Shown in pieces: positions 1 to 8,878 of a stretch of 64,000 nucleotides of DNA; position 1 is the first letter of the stretch; the number at the start of each line of letters is the position of its first letter. The notes under the pieces were generated by a model. The model had not been told where the DNA came from, did not search any database, and saw nothing but the letters and a program-made list of their open reading frames with translations. This DNA is from Aliiroseovarius sp. PrR006 (GTDB taxonomy: Bacteria > Pseudomonadota > Alphaproteobacteria > Rhodobacterales > Rhodobacteraceae). The position numbers were made by a program, and so were the translations under genes. The stretch is from positions 682,001-746,000 of the forward strand of contig NZ_JAAGOY010000004.1 in assembly GCF_010500215.1 (NCBI RefSeq). The letters run 5' to 3'.

Positions 1-54
1 AGCGCTGAGCAGGACCCATCCCTGATTGCGTGCGATCGAAACGTGGCCGCTCAT
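1..54 (-). CDS. Start of an unidentified exopolysaccharide gene (partial)
   Basis: An ATG at 54 overlaps the TGA stop of the preceding glycosyltransferase gene in the ATGA arrangement used at most junctions of this operon, and the 18 codons to the window edge are open (MSGHVSIARNQGWVLLSA). The short hydrophobic start would suit a flippase or polymerase of the Wzx/Wzy type, but only the translational coupling is actually visible. The product cannot be assigned. Confidence 0.5.
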   Translation of the reverse strand, partial: MSGHVSIARNQGWVLLSA

Positions 55-1217
55 AATCCGGGCGGCCCCGCGCAAAGCGCTGTGTCGTAGGCGGCGCAAA
101 GACGGTCGAAATGCGCATCCTCGTTGAGGACCGTCTCGACCCGCTTGCGTGCGCCAGCGCCAAGCTCCTGCACAAGCGCATCATCAGTCCACAATCGGGT
201 CATCGCCGCTGCAAGGCCGCTCGCATCGCCGGGTGCAAAATGCAGGCCGGTCTCGTCGCGCACGATCGTATCCCTGAGCGCGCCCAGATCGGAGGCTACA
301 ACCGGGATGCCCTCCGCCATGGCTTCTGCGGCGACAATGGCGAAGGTTTCGAACCAGAGGCTCGGCACCACCAGAAACCGGCAGCGCCGATAAAAGGCAA
401 TCAGATCCGCACGGGATTGCGTGACGGTCAGGATCTCGGGCGGCAAACCAACCCTGGCAATATTAGTGCCTTTCGGCAGGGCGAGCTTGATCGGGATACC
501 CGTAGTTTCCGCCGCCTGCAGCAGAACATCGATACCCTTTTCATGGACGGGCCGGCCCGCAAACCCGGCGAATACACCGCGCGCCGGATCGGCGGGCGGG
601 TTTTCAGTGGCAATGGCGCATTCATTGACGCTGATCCGGTTTGCGGCGACGCCCGCGCGTTCCACCAACCATTTCTTGCTGAACGGTGTGAGGACAATGA
701 AATGGGTGATATTGCGTCGAAACAAATCCCTTTGGCGGGCGAGCGCATACCGCAGCGAAAAGGCGACATTCTCGCCAAGGCTGTCGCGGCATCCCTGCCT
801 GAGAATATTGTGGGCACCTCTGTCTTCGCACCGCGTGCAAACTTCGCGACCATTGTAGTGGGTCGCGACAGGACAGGTGATGCGGTAGTCGTAGACGCTG
901 TGAACCACCGGCACACCGCGCCGGGCCGCAACCTCGAGCACGAACGGCGAGATCAGCGGATATAGCTCATGCGTGTGCACGATGTCCGGCGGGTCGGCCT
1001 CCAGCAGGGCGTCGAAGGCCCGGACAGCTTCGCGCGCATAAAGCCCGCTGGAAAACGCGCGGACCTTACCAGCGAGCCCGGTGCCCAGGTCCTTGCTGTC
1101 GCGCTCAAATATGCGCACGTCCACTCCGCGCTTGCGTGACAGCGCAATCGTCTGGTCCCACGCATTGTCGGAGCCGCCACCACTGCGGTGGCGGTTGTAT
1201 ACGTGCAGGACCTTCAT
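51..1217 (-). CDS. Glycosyltransferase, GT4-type (GT-B fold)
   Basis: Predicted cytoplasmic retaining glycosyltransferase (388 aa) adding a sugar to a lipid-linked exopolysaccharide repeat unit. The N-terminus MKVLHVYNRHRSGGGSDNA is typical of GT4 acceptor domains. The C-terminal half has the donor-domain signature: FRRNITHFIVLTPFSKKWL, then a PSLWFETFAIVAAEAMA motif with the conserved E-x7-E arrangement and GIPVVASDLGALRD. The reading frame is open 61 codons further upstream, but the ATG at 1217 was chosen because it gives the normal family start and overlaps the previous gene's TGA by 4 bases. Sugar and linkage cannot be predicted. Confidence 0.9.
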   Translation of the reverse strand: MKVLHVYNRHRSGGGSDNAWDQTIALSRKRGVDVRIFERDSKDLGTGLAGKVRAFSSGLYAREAVRAFDALLEADPPDIVHTHELYPLISPFVLEVAARRGVPVVHSVYDYRITCPVATHYNGREVCTRCEDRGAHNILRQGCRDSLGENVAFSLRYALARQRDLFRRNITHFIVLTPFSKKWLVERAGVAANRISVNECAIATENPPADPARGVFAGFAGRPVHEKGIDVLLQAAETTGIPIKLALPKGTNIARVGLPPEILTVTQSRADLIAFYRRCRFLVVPSLWFETFAIVAAEAMAEGIPVVASDLGALRDTIVRDETGLHFAPGDASGLAAAMTRLWTDDALVQELGAGARKRVETVLNEDAHFDRLCAAYDTALCAGPPGL

Positions 1218-2413
1218 TCCGGCGGTGTATAATACTGTTCGGGCTTGTACGTCTCGCCAATCAGATCCGTGTCCAACCCCGCCCCCTTGCGCCGCGCCTC
1301 GATCACATTCCTGAAGAGCTCTGCGAAGCCCGCGTTGACCGCGTCCCAGCGGAACAGCCGCCGCTCGCGGTCTTGCGCTTGCGCGCCGAGCCGGGCGCAC
1401 AGGTCCGGATCGCCATCAAGCCGCGTCATGATCGACGCAAGCGCGCCCGGAGCCTTGTCGAAATAGAGCGCATCCTCGCCCACGTTCTGGCGATGAAAGA
1501 TGACATTTATCGGCACGCATGCCGCACCGTGATGCATGGCGCGCAAGAGAGACGGGTTGGTCCCGCCTACCTCGTGGCCATGAAAATACGCGCGACAATT
1601 GGCATAAAGCGCGTTGAGCTTGGCCGATTCAAATATCCCGCCCACGCAGCGGACCTTTGCATCATTCTCCGCCATGACCTTCGCGGAAAACTCCGTCTGG
1701 TACGGGGTGGAGCCGACAACGATCAGCGGGCGCTCCACACCGCTCTTGCGATACTCGTCGATGATGAAGTCAACGTTGTTCTCGGGCTCCATGCGCGCCA
1801 CGACTAGGTAGAACTCGCCCGGCTCGACCCCGAAGTCGTTCAAAATGGCGGCATCGGGCGCATCGCCCACTTCGCCGGAATAGGGGATGTAGGTCGACGG
1901 CGCGCCGTATTCTTCGACGTAGTAATCCTGCATGGCACGCGAGTCCGTGACCAGCCAATTCGCCAGTCGCGCACTGACCTTTTCGGCCCATTTATAGTAC
2001 TTGCGCTGTAACGGGGACCATTTGCGCCGCTGCCAGCCCAGCCCGTCCGTGTGCAGCACGACAGGCGTGCGCACCAGCCGTAAGGGCAAGAGGAACGGTC
2101 CGTTACCCGGATCTACCACGAAGACCAGGTCAAAGTTACGAAAACAGGCATCCAGAATGGCGAGGTTTGAGTGCACGATACTCTCGAAACTCTTGCCGCC
2201 GGGCGCGGGCAGGTACCTGGCGCGCACGCCTTTGTAGTGGCTCGGACGGTCGTCGTAATAGGCGGTGCGACAGTAGACTGTCACATCACAACCATGAGCC
2301 GCCACGAGCCCTACAGCCATTTCTTCGACAAGCGTCGAGAACCCGCTGTATCTCGCCGGGATGCCCCGATCGCCGATGATACCGATGCGCAGAGGTTTTG
2401 GGTCATGGGCCAT
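1214..2413 (-). CDS. Glycosyltransferase with DUF1972-type N-terminus
   Basis: A 399-aa GT-B glycosyltransferase. The N-terminus (IGIIGDRGIPARYSGFSTL, about residues 10-28) matches the DUF1972 domain found on rhamnosyl- and related transferases, and the second half carries the GT4 donor domain (LIVVGSTPY, CVGGIFESAKLNALYANCRAYFHGH, GGTNPSLLRAMHHG). It lies in the polysaccharide operon, 6 bases after the GT2-methyltransferase gene and overlapping the next gene by 4 bases. It most likely extends the repeat unit on the cytoplasmic face of the membrane. A rhamnosyl specificity is possible from the family, but unproven. Confidence 0.88.
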   Translation of the reverse strand: MAHDPKPLRIGIIGDRGIPARYSGFSTLVEEMAVGLVAAHGCDVTVYCRTAYYDDRPSHYKGVRARYLPAPGGKSFESIVHSNLAILDACFRNFDLVFVVDPGNGPFLLPLRLVRTPVVLHTDGLGWQRRKWSPLQRKYYKWAEKVSARLANWLVTDSRAMQDYYVEEYGAPSTYIPYSGEVGDAPDAAILNDFGVEPGEFYLVVARMEPENNVDFIIDEYRKSGVERPLIVVGSTPYQTEFSAKVMAENDAKVRCVGGIFESAKLNALYANCRAYFHGHEVGGTNPSLLRAMHHGAACVPINVIFHRQNVGEDALYFDKAPGALASIMTRLDGDPDLCARLGAQAQDRERRLFRWDAVNAGFAELFRNVIEARRKGAGLDTDLIGETYKPEQYYTPPE

Positions 2414-2419
2414 AAGTTG

Positions 2420-4138
2420 TCATCCTGATTTTCGTGCCAGCCAGACATCCTGCGTGATGCTCCACGGCGCGCCATCCACCCGAACGACATCGTCGAACAT
2501 CGCGAGCAGCTTTTGAGTCACGAACTCATCCGGATGAATGGCGAAAAACCACTTCTTGCCCTCTTCATAGCCGCCTTGAACGACCAGCTTTCCACTCGCG
2601 TGGTCGGCCCGATCCTGTTCGGAGACGATCAAGTGCTCGAAGTCCTTGCCATGCGTCGTCGCAACAAGCAGACCGCCGGGCTTGAGCACACGATGAAGTT
2701 CGGCGATCCATGCCAGCTGCACCTCTTCCGACAAGTGGGTCAGTACTGAAAAGTTGTAGCAGGCGTCAAAATGATTGTCGGGAAAATCAAGCGGTGGGTT
2801 GAACTGGTTCGGCTTGAAAGTGACGCCCTCGATGTTCTCCTGACACCAGGCAATGGAACGATCATTGTAATCGGTGCCAAAGATCTCCGCCCCCGGCAAA
2901 AGTCCCGGCATGTGCTTGATCAGGCGCGCCGGTCCGCACCCCCATTCCAGCACGCGCGGTTTTTCGTCCCCGCTCAACGTGGCCAGATAGGCGCGGATGT
3001 TATGGGCGAACCCCTCTGCCTGTTGTTTTCCGAGCGTGTGGTATTGCTCCAAATCGAATTGGTTATAGGCATCAAACGAAAGGTCCGTCGGCGGGGCACG
3101 AAACCCCGGATTGGCCTCGAGAAATGCACGGTTCCTCTGTACGGTGCGCACCGACTTGAGACGAAGCGACACCTTGTCCCAAGTGTTCAGAAACCCAAGA
3201 TTACGAATTATTTGAAGAATTTGATATCTCATTCTAATCCCTTGCGTGCTGTTTTTCACACGGCGGAAAACGTGCAGCAACTTTCTGAAAACTAAAAATC
3301 CAACCGAACCGTCTCGAGCGAGGCGCTTCAGGCCTTGCCGGACATCCCCGCGCATTATTTCTGTTCGCGCGATCATCGACGCACTGACTTTGCGCCGCTG
3401 TCGTAGGATCGGACCGTGCTCGCTTCCAGCCGCACCGGCGATAATCTCGGCCGCCTCTGCGTGGATTTCGGCCTCGAGAGTTTTAGACATGGATGCGGCA
3501 TGCACCCGGTAACGGCAGCAGACATTCTGCACCACGGCGACCTTGCCGGCCTGCGCAGCAGACAAGGCGATATAGTAGTCAGGACAGTGGCGCACATAGC
3601 ACGGCATGGGCAGCATTCGCTCCGCGATATCGCGGCGGACGACAATGGAGCTCATCGGGACAAAAGACGGTTTGGACAGAATATCCTGAAAGATCGCGCC
3701 TTCGGGCAGTTTTGCCCAGCCATACCAGGTGTCGAAGGGCTTGGGCGTTATCCCCTCTCCAAAGCGCAGCGCGCGCCCGTAGATCATGGTATAGTCTGCA
3801 GGATCCGACGTCAGCGCTATCTGCCGGGACAGTTTGTCCGGCATCCAAAGGTCATCTTGATCCAGAAAAGCGATCCATGTGCCAGTTGCCGCGCGGATTG
3901 CCTCTGTTCGGGCAAGGGCTACAGGCACGTTTTTTTCCAGCTCGATGATCCGAATGCGATCATCGTCGAAGGACCGAACACGTTCGACCGTGTCGTCGGT
4001 TGAGGCATCGTCGACGACCAGCAGCTCGAAGTCCTCGAAGCTTTGCGCCAACACACTTTCAATCGCTGCGCCGATGTAGGCGCCACCATTGTAACTGTTG
4101 ATCACCACAGTAACGGGAAGTATGTGGGTCATCGTCAA
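2420..4138 (-). CDS. GT2 glycosyltransferase fused to a class I SAM methyltransferase
   Basis: A 572-aa two-domain protein. Residues about 8-290 form a GT2 glycosyltransferase: VVINSYNGGAYIGAAIESVL, VVDDASTDDT and the DxD-like FLDQDDLW. Residues about 335-570 form a Rossmann methyltransferase with motif I VLEWGCGPARLI near residue 393, then GTDYNDRSIAWCQENI and an FSVLTHL motif. One polypeptide could add a sugar and O-methylate it or the chain end. Coupled chain capping is one way methylation sets polysaccharide length, but this is inference. The start overlaps the copolymerase stop by 4 bases. No frameshift or internal stop separates the domains, so the fusion appears real. Confidence 0.88.
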   Translation of the reverse strand: MTMTHILPVTVVINSYNGGAYIGAAIESVLAQSFEDFELLVVDDASTDDTVERVRSFDDDRIRIIELEKNVPVALARTEAIRAATGTWIAFLDQDDLWMPDKLSRQIALTSDPADYTMIYGRALRFGEGITPKPFDTWYGWAKLPEGAIFQDILSKPSFVPMSSIVVRRDIAERMLPMPCYVRHCPDYYIALSAAQAGKVAVVQNVCCRYRVHAASMSKTLEAEIHAEAAEIIAGAAGSEHGPILRQRRKVSASMIARTEIMRGDVRQGLKRLARDGSVGFLVFRKLLHVFRRVKNSTQGIRMRYQILQIIRNLGFLNTWDKVSLRLKSVRTVQRNRAFLEANPGFRAPPTDLSFDAYNQFDLEQYHTLGKQQAEGFAHNIRAYLATLSGDEKPRVLEWGCGPARLIKHMPGLLPGAEIFGTDYNDRSIAWCQENIEGVTFKPNQFNPPLDFPDNHFDACYNFSVLTHLSEEVQLAWIAELHRVLKPGGLLVATTHGKDFEHLIVSEQDRADHASGKLVVQGGYEEGKKWFFAIHPDEFVTQKLLAMFDDVVRVDGAPWSITQDVWLARKSG

Positions 4139-5787
4139 CCTCTTGTGAGGATATGGGGTGCGATCGATGCGTTGCTACGAACTGTGGCGTAAATCGTGGC
4201 AAAACCCCGACGCCGGCTCAGCCGCCCGTTGGTGAGGACACCAACCCGAATATCCAGAAGAACAGCCAGCGCCGTACCGGCCAACAGCCCTAGGATTGTC
4301 CCGGCAATAACCAACATCTTCTTGTTCGGCGCGATGGGTTTTTCCGGCGGAACCGCCCATTCGATGATCCGCAACGTTGCCGGTGCCGACGCCGCGGTCG
4401 CCGCCGAAACCGACGCGGTCATCAACCGCTCCAGCAAGAGCAGATACTTGCGCTCAAGCGCCTGGTGCGTGCGGCCCAGATCATGGCTAATCTTCATCTT
4501 TAGCGGGATCTTGTCGATCTCGACCCGTTTTTCCACGATCTCGTCAGCGAGTTGCGCAACTTCGGTTTCCTTGGCCGCGATCTTGACTTGGAGCTCCCTC
4601 TGCCGCGCGGCCAGCGTTTCATATTCGGCAGAGCGAACAACGCTCGACACCGTAGTACGGTCGGCCGTTGTCTCTGCCATCTGCTGCTGCAGTGCGGCCA
4701 GTCGGTTGTCCATGTCCTGAATTTCCGGGCTGCTCTGTTGGTAGCGTTCGGACAGGATCTGCCGGTTGACCATCAGCTCCGCGATCTGCTGTTCGTAGGC
4801 CGCGTACACTGGAGATTTCTGCACCTGCCGGGCGGACAGAACCTCTTGGGACACGGTCGCAAGCAGGACGCCATTCGCCTCCAACTCGGTCTTCATCGCC
4901 GCAAGATCACGGTTTGCCTGTGTGTGCATTGCCTGCAGTGTTTCGAAGTGTCCGATCACGATCTTGTCCTTCTCGAACATCAGAAGCATGTCGTTTTCGG
5001 TGAAGTACTGCTCCATTTGGCGTTCGACCAAGGTCAGCTCTTCATGCGCCTTTTCCACCTCCGTCTTGAGGGACGTATAAGCCTGCATCGCTTCTTCCTT
5101 AAAGGTCTCGCGGCGCTGGCGCAGGTATGTTTCGGCCACAGCATTGGCCATCTCGTGAACGCGCGGGGTCGAGGCGCGCACCACCAGAAGTCCAACATTG
5201 CTGTTTCCGACCTGTTCGACGCTTACCCCATCGCGGAAGTTTTTGACTGCGCGACCGACTTCGATCTCTTGTTCCGAGAGGGCGAACGGCGAAGGTTCAC
5301 TGGGATACACCCAGTCCTTGAAATCGCGCCAAGCTTTACCGAGGGCTGATTCCGACCACAGATACGCCGCATACCGAAGTGGCGGATGGTACACGTCATC
5401 ATAGGTCAGACCGAGGTCCTCGACGACCTCTTTCAATACCGGACCGGAGCCAAAGAGCACGATTTCGTCGTTGATCTGGTTGCGCCGAAACACGGCCCAG
5501 GTGGAATAGAAGTTGTCCCGTTCGGCGTCCCGTTCGGCGGACGCGATCAGAGCCACCTCCGCCTGATATGTCGATGGCCAAACGATGATGTAGGTGGCAA
5601 CCATCGCAAGCGTCGCCACGACAACGGAGAAAACCAGAAGCTTGTAGCGCCGCAGCGCCGACCCAACGACGCGCAGCGTCCCGAGCGGATCGAAGCTCTC
5701 CGCTGCCGGATCGTAGGGAACCGCTTCGGCGTAACCGGGCGGCGTTGTTTTGTTCGGAAGGCCAATATGATCGCGTTTATAATTCAT
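4135..5787 (-). CDS. Polysaccharide copolymerase / chain-length determinant (Wzz/GumC type)
   Basis: Inner-membrane polysaccharide copolymerase (550 aa) that sets chain length and couples polymerisation to export. Transmembrane helices flank a long periplasmic part: TM1 at about residues 50-70 and TM2 near 490-512 (VIAGTILGLLAGTALAVLL). Between them is predominantly coiled-coil sequence rich in Glu, Gln and Arg, with the Wzz-type QAEVALIA start. No C-terminal Walker kinase domain is present, so it is the kinase-less (GumC-like) form, and no BY-kinase gene lies nearby. It is coupled to the upstream export lipoprotein gene by a 4-base overlap. Confidence 0.92.
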   Translation of the reverse strand: MNYKRDHIGLPNKTTPPGYAEAVPYDPAAESFDPLGTLRVVGSALRRYKLLVFSVVVATLAMVATYIIVWPSTYQAEVALIASAERDAERDNFYSTWAVFRRNQINDEIVLFGSGPVLKEVVEDLGLTYDDVYHPPLRYAAYLWSESALGKAWRDFKDWVYPSEPSPFALSEQEIEVGRAVKNFRDGVSVEQVGNSNVGLLVVRASTPRVHEMANAVAETYLRQRRETFKEEAMQAYTSLKTEVEKAHEELTLVERQMEQYFTENDMLLMFEKDKIVIGHFETLQAMHTQANRDLAAMKTELEANGVLLATVSQEVLSARQVQKSPVYAAYEQQIAELMVNRQILSERYQQSSPEIQDMDNRLAALQQQMAETTADRTTVSSVVRSAEYETLAARQRELQVKIAAKETEVAQLADEIVEKRVEIDKIPLKMKISHDLGRTHQALERKYLLLLERLMTASVSAATAASAPATLRIIEWAVPPEKPIAPNKKMLVIAGTILGLLAGTALAVLLDIRVGVLTNGRLSRRRGFATIYATVRSNASIAPHILTRG

Positions 5788-6530
5788 GCCTCTCCCAAAT
5801 TTCTAAGAAGCTCGAGCTGAATAAAAGGAGCAATAATCGCATTGAGCGCAACAAGCGGCGTAGAAACGAAATCTTGAAGGGCGCGCACAAATTGTGAGCG
5901 CTGGCTTTCCGGTGCGACCAATATATCTCCAGGTTCGAGTACGATGCCGCTCAACGACAGGAACAACCCCGTCTGCCCTTCGCCCTGCGCTTCGATGATG
6001 GAGGCGTGCAGAAACCCGTCGTCACCCAGCCGAATCAGTGCCATGCGATCGATCGACGCCGAGCGTTGCAAGCCACCTGCCAAAATCACCGCTTCGGCGG
6101 CCGTTGTCACGTCGCGCAACGGTATGCTTCGCGCACCGCCGACCTCGCCGGTCACGAAAATGCTTGGCACCGGTGGGTTTGTGACAATCACCGTCACCTC
6201 CGGGTCCAGCAACCGGTCACCAAAGGCGCTTTCGATCCGGCGCGCGGCATTGGTCGTGGACACACCCGCCACACTCACGGCACCGGCGCCCGGGATCGTA
6301 ATCACCCCGTCCGGCCGGACTGTCACCGTCCGACTCAGCTCCGGCGCACGATCCACAATGACCTCGAGAACGTCGCCGCTATTTATCAGGTAGGTCGTCG
6401 TGTAGCGCTTCTGGGATTTGATCACCTCGGGACTTGCCTTGAAGGCAAGCCTTTCAGCCGGCACCGGCGCACAGGCCGAGAGCGTGAAGAACAAAAAGAC
6501 AAACGCAATAATTTTCATCAATAACTTCAT
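5784..6530 (-). CDS. Outer-membrane polysaccharide export lipoprotein (Wza/OPX family)
   Basis: A 248-aa secreted lipoprotein of the polysaccharide export (OPX) family. A short hydrophobic leader ends in the lipobox TLSAC, with the lipidated Cys at residue 20. It is followed by the Poly_export domain (YLINSGDVLEVIVDRAPELS, VRPDGVITIPGAG) and an SLBB-like segment (SIFVTGEVGGARSIPLRD). It should form, with the copolymerase next to it, the trans-envelope export channel. The frame extends to a TTG at 6566, but the ATG at 6530 was chosen because it overlaps the previous stop as ATGA and follows a TAAGGAGG Shine-Dalgarno sequence, although the spacing is very short. It is smaller than E. coli Wza, as is common for GumB-type proteins. 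Confidence 0.93.
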   Translation of the reverse strand: MKLLMKIIAFVFLFFTLSACAPVPAERLAFKASPEVIKSQKRYTTTYLINSGDVLEVIVDRAPELSRTVTVRPDGVITIPGAGAVSVAGVSTTNAARRIESAFGDRLLDPEVTVIVTNPPVPSIFVTGEVGGARSIPLRDVTTAAEAVILAGGLQRSASIDRMALIRLGDDGFLHASIIEAQGEGQTGLFLSLSGIVLEPGDILVAPESQRSQFVRALQDFVSTPLVALNAIIAPFIQLELLRNLGEA

Positions 6531-7489
6531 GACCTCCTTAATGACATCAAGAACCTGGTTTTCCAAGCGCTTATTGACTGCGGCCGGGCGCGGCAGGCCA
6601 GACGCGCGTCCTTTTGGGCGCGCGCACGTTCACCTTGTCCAATGGCGATTTCAGCTCGGGCCCGGTAGAGGCGCGACAGGATGATACGCCGCCGCTTTTC
6701 GGCGAAACCGGTGTAGGCGCGACGCTCGAGAAGGGTCAGCATCGTGCCCACCACGGCGGGGTTCTGCATCAGTCCCAGCGTGTTGCGCAAAGAGTCCCGG
6801 TGATAGCGAACGCTGAGTTTCGTTTCCGGCTCGAACCAGCCCCTGAGGCCGAGATCGCCAAGGCGCAACAGGACGTTTAGCTCGAATGGGAAATTGCCGA
6901 AGCAGTCCTCATCGACAAAACCCGACTGCACAAGCGCGGAGCGCCGAAATACCGTGCCTGAGATCGGCGTGAAACCGGTGTCCAGCAAAGGTTCAAGAAT
7001 GGGAAAATACCCCACCTGCCCCGCCATCCGGCCATGATCGCGCAGGTAGGTTTCGGTCATCTCGGCCGATATGGTGCCCGCCTCATCGATCAGTCTCGGA
7101 TTGACGATGTAAAGCGCCGCATCGGGCGCGGCGTCCAGCGCGTTGAGCGCGCCCGTCAGGTAGTCTGGGTCAAGCAGGTCGTCATCATGGAGGATCATGA
7201 AGTACTCCGCCCCCGCCGTTTCGGCCTCGGCAAAGAAGTACCTGCCCTGACCATATTCCCCGCCATTCGCGGGTTGGCGCACGAAGCTGAACCGGTCGTC
7301 GCAAAGCGATTTGACGAAGTCGGCGACGCTATCTGCGGCCTCCGGCGAAGAGGCGTTGTCGCTGACGATCGCGACAAAATCAGTCAGGTCCGACTGCCGG
7401 AGGCTCTCGATGGTCTCGCGCACCATGTCGGGGCGATTGTAGGTGGGGATGCCAACGAACAGACGGCGGACAGGTGCGCTAGGTGTCAC
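6527..7489 (-). CDS. GT2-family glycosyltransferase
   Basis: A 320-aa GT-A fold transferase. The N-terminus FVGIPTYNRPDMVRETIESL and VSDNASS, followed by the DxD-type motif ILHDDDLLDPDY, place it in GT2. The C-terminal part is basic and Arg-rich with no clear membrane helices. It is the second gene of the minus-strand exopolysaccharide operon and overlaps both neighbours by 4 bases. It probably transfers one residue of the repeat unit; donor and acceptor are unknown. Confidence 0.88.
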   Translation of the reverse strand: MTPSAPVRRLFVGIPTYNRPDMVRETIESLRQSDLTDFVAIVSDNASSPEAADSVADFVKSLCDDRFSFVRQPANGGEYGQGRYFFAEAETAGAEYFMILHDDDLLDPDYLTGALNALDAAPDAALYIVNPRLIDEAGTISAEMTETYLRDHGRMAGQVGYFPILEPLLDTGFTPISGTVFRRSALVQSGFVDEDCFGNFPFELNVLLRLGDLGLRGWFEPETKLSVRYHRDSLRNTLGLMQNPAVVGTMLTLLERRAYTGFAEKRRRIILSRLYRARAEIAIGQGERARAQKDARLACRARPQSISAWKTRFLMSLRRS

Positions 7490-8583
7490 TGCGCAGACAA
7501 CGCGGACAAGGGTGCGCGCGCGAGACCGATCCCGAACTCGGGTCCGGAAATGCCGCGCATAATCAGTGGTTGAAGAGCGGAATTCGGAACATGACCGCCG
7601 AACCAGAGCTTGATCTCGTCACCCTCGATCAGGGGGGACGGCGCCAAGACCTCTCCTTCGGTCCAGACGCGATCGGTATAGGACAGCAGTGCCGTCTGAT
7701 CCTGCGAGAAGGCGTTCAAACCGTCCGCGGAACTCGCATGGTGAATGGCGATCTGCGTCCATTCTGGATTACCGCCGGGCAACCAATGGGCCACCGAATA
7801 GAACAGATGCACACGCGCGTTATGGGACAGCGCCGCAGGCGACGAGTAGCCCGCAAACCCTTGTTCTGCAGGGAAAAGATCGCTCTGAGTCAAAATACGC
7901 TCAGGTCTGGAAAACGTTATCCCGTCCGAGGACACCGCCAGCGCCAGTGATTGCGCCGGGGGGCCGCCGCCGGGTCGTCCACCGACCGCAGACATGTAGA
8001 CATGGAGCCTGCCATTGTGAACGACCGCTCCCGGTTCGCCAACAAGATAGGACCGCCACGGTTCACCCGGATCATGCAGAAACAGCTCCCAGGTCTGCAC
8101 TTTCCACTCAACGCCATCCGCAGAGGTCGCGTGGCCAATGCCCATAGGCGTGTCCGCACCACCCGGGTAGATCCCCGTGAAAAACATGTGCCATTCCCCG
8201 CCAAACCGGACGACGCTAGGCGTTTCAACCGACACATAGGGCCCGCCGTCAACGCTGAGGAGTGGCGCGTCGGGCGACAGCTGCCACGTCGACCCGTCTG
8301 AGGACACAGCACGGAACGGCAGAATGGGCGGCTCAAACGGTTTTTCGGTACTTGTGGTCAGATACATCACGTATTGACCCTCCAGTTTCAGGACACTGGG
8401 GTCATTCCAAAGCGCCTGATCGCGCAAGCTTCCTGCCTGAAGGACAGGCGCGTCGCCAACCATTTGCCACTGCGGAGATGAAGTGATTTCAGGACGTTCG
8501 CCACTGCCGCCACTGACTTGGGTCCAGTACCACCAAACCAGAGGCACCGAAGTCAGCAACACAAGTTTCGCTTTCCAGCCCAT
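7486..8583 (-). CDS. Membrane-anchored five-bladed beta-propeller protein (GH43/GH32-like)
   Basis: A 365-aa protein with an N-terminal hydrophobic segment (about residues 6-20, LVLLTSVPLVWWYW) that looks like an uncleaved anchor or signal. After it come repeated blades of the five-bladed propeller fold used by GH32, GH43, GH68 and GH130 enzymes: ALWNDPSVLKLEGQYVMYLT, TPSVVRFGGEWHMFFTG, GEPGAVVHNGRLHVYMSA and SSPAALSHNARVHLFYS. The aspartate in WNDPSV fits the propeller's first catalytic aspartate. It heads the export operon, so trimming or modifying the polymer in the periplasm is likely. A non-catalytic sugar-binding role is equally possible. Confidence 0.75.
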   Translation of the reverse strand: MGWKAKLVLLTSVPLVWWYWTQVSGGSGERPEITSSPQWQMVGDAPVLQAGSLRDQALWNDPSVLKLEGQYVMYLTTSTEKPFEPPILPFRAVSSDGSTWQLSPDAPLLSVDGGPYVSVETPSVVRFGGEWHMFFTGIYPGGADTPMGIGHATSADGVEWKVQTWELFLHDPGEPWRSYLVGEPGAVVHNGRLHVYMSAVGGRPGGGPPAQSLALAVSSDGITFSRPERILTQSDLFPAEQGFAGYSSPAALSHNARVHLFYSVAHWLPGGNPEWTQIAIHHASSADGLNAFSQDQTALLSYTDRVWTEGEVLAPSPLIEGDEIKLWFGGHVPNSALQPLIMRGISGPEFGIGLARAPLSALSAQ

Positions 8584-8878
8584 GTCTTACCGCCTCTACA
8601 CGCTGCGCTGCGGCGACGCCCGCAAATTCTCGCGGAATGTAAACATGATTCTTCAAATCAGTACAAGAAAATCGGCCCAGCGATGCGTGCGCGCTGCACA
8701 AAAGAGCAGAAACTAGCTTTGGAACCGCCCACGGGCGCTCAAACACGACCGCCGCGCCGTGCGAAACCGTTAATGTGAAACAAGCTCTCGACTCTCGCCA
8801 TCGTGTCGTGAATATTGGTAGTGATAAAACTGTTAGGTGTTTGACCACAACATATATTTGCTTTTGGAGGCTATTTTT
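8584..8878. promoter_or_regulatory. Divergent promoter region of the exopolysaccharide locus
   Basis: A 295-base AT-richer gap lies between the divergent polysaccharide operon (start 8583) and the CDP-sugar genes (start 8879). It contains no convincing reading frame and must hold both promoters. The rightward start has a good Shine-Dalgarno sequence (TTGGAGG, 8 bases before ATG). No clear palindromic operator was found. Confidence 0.6.
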
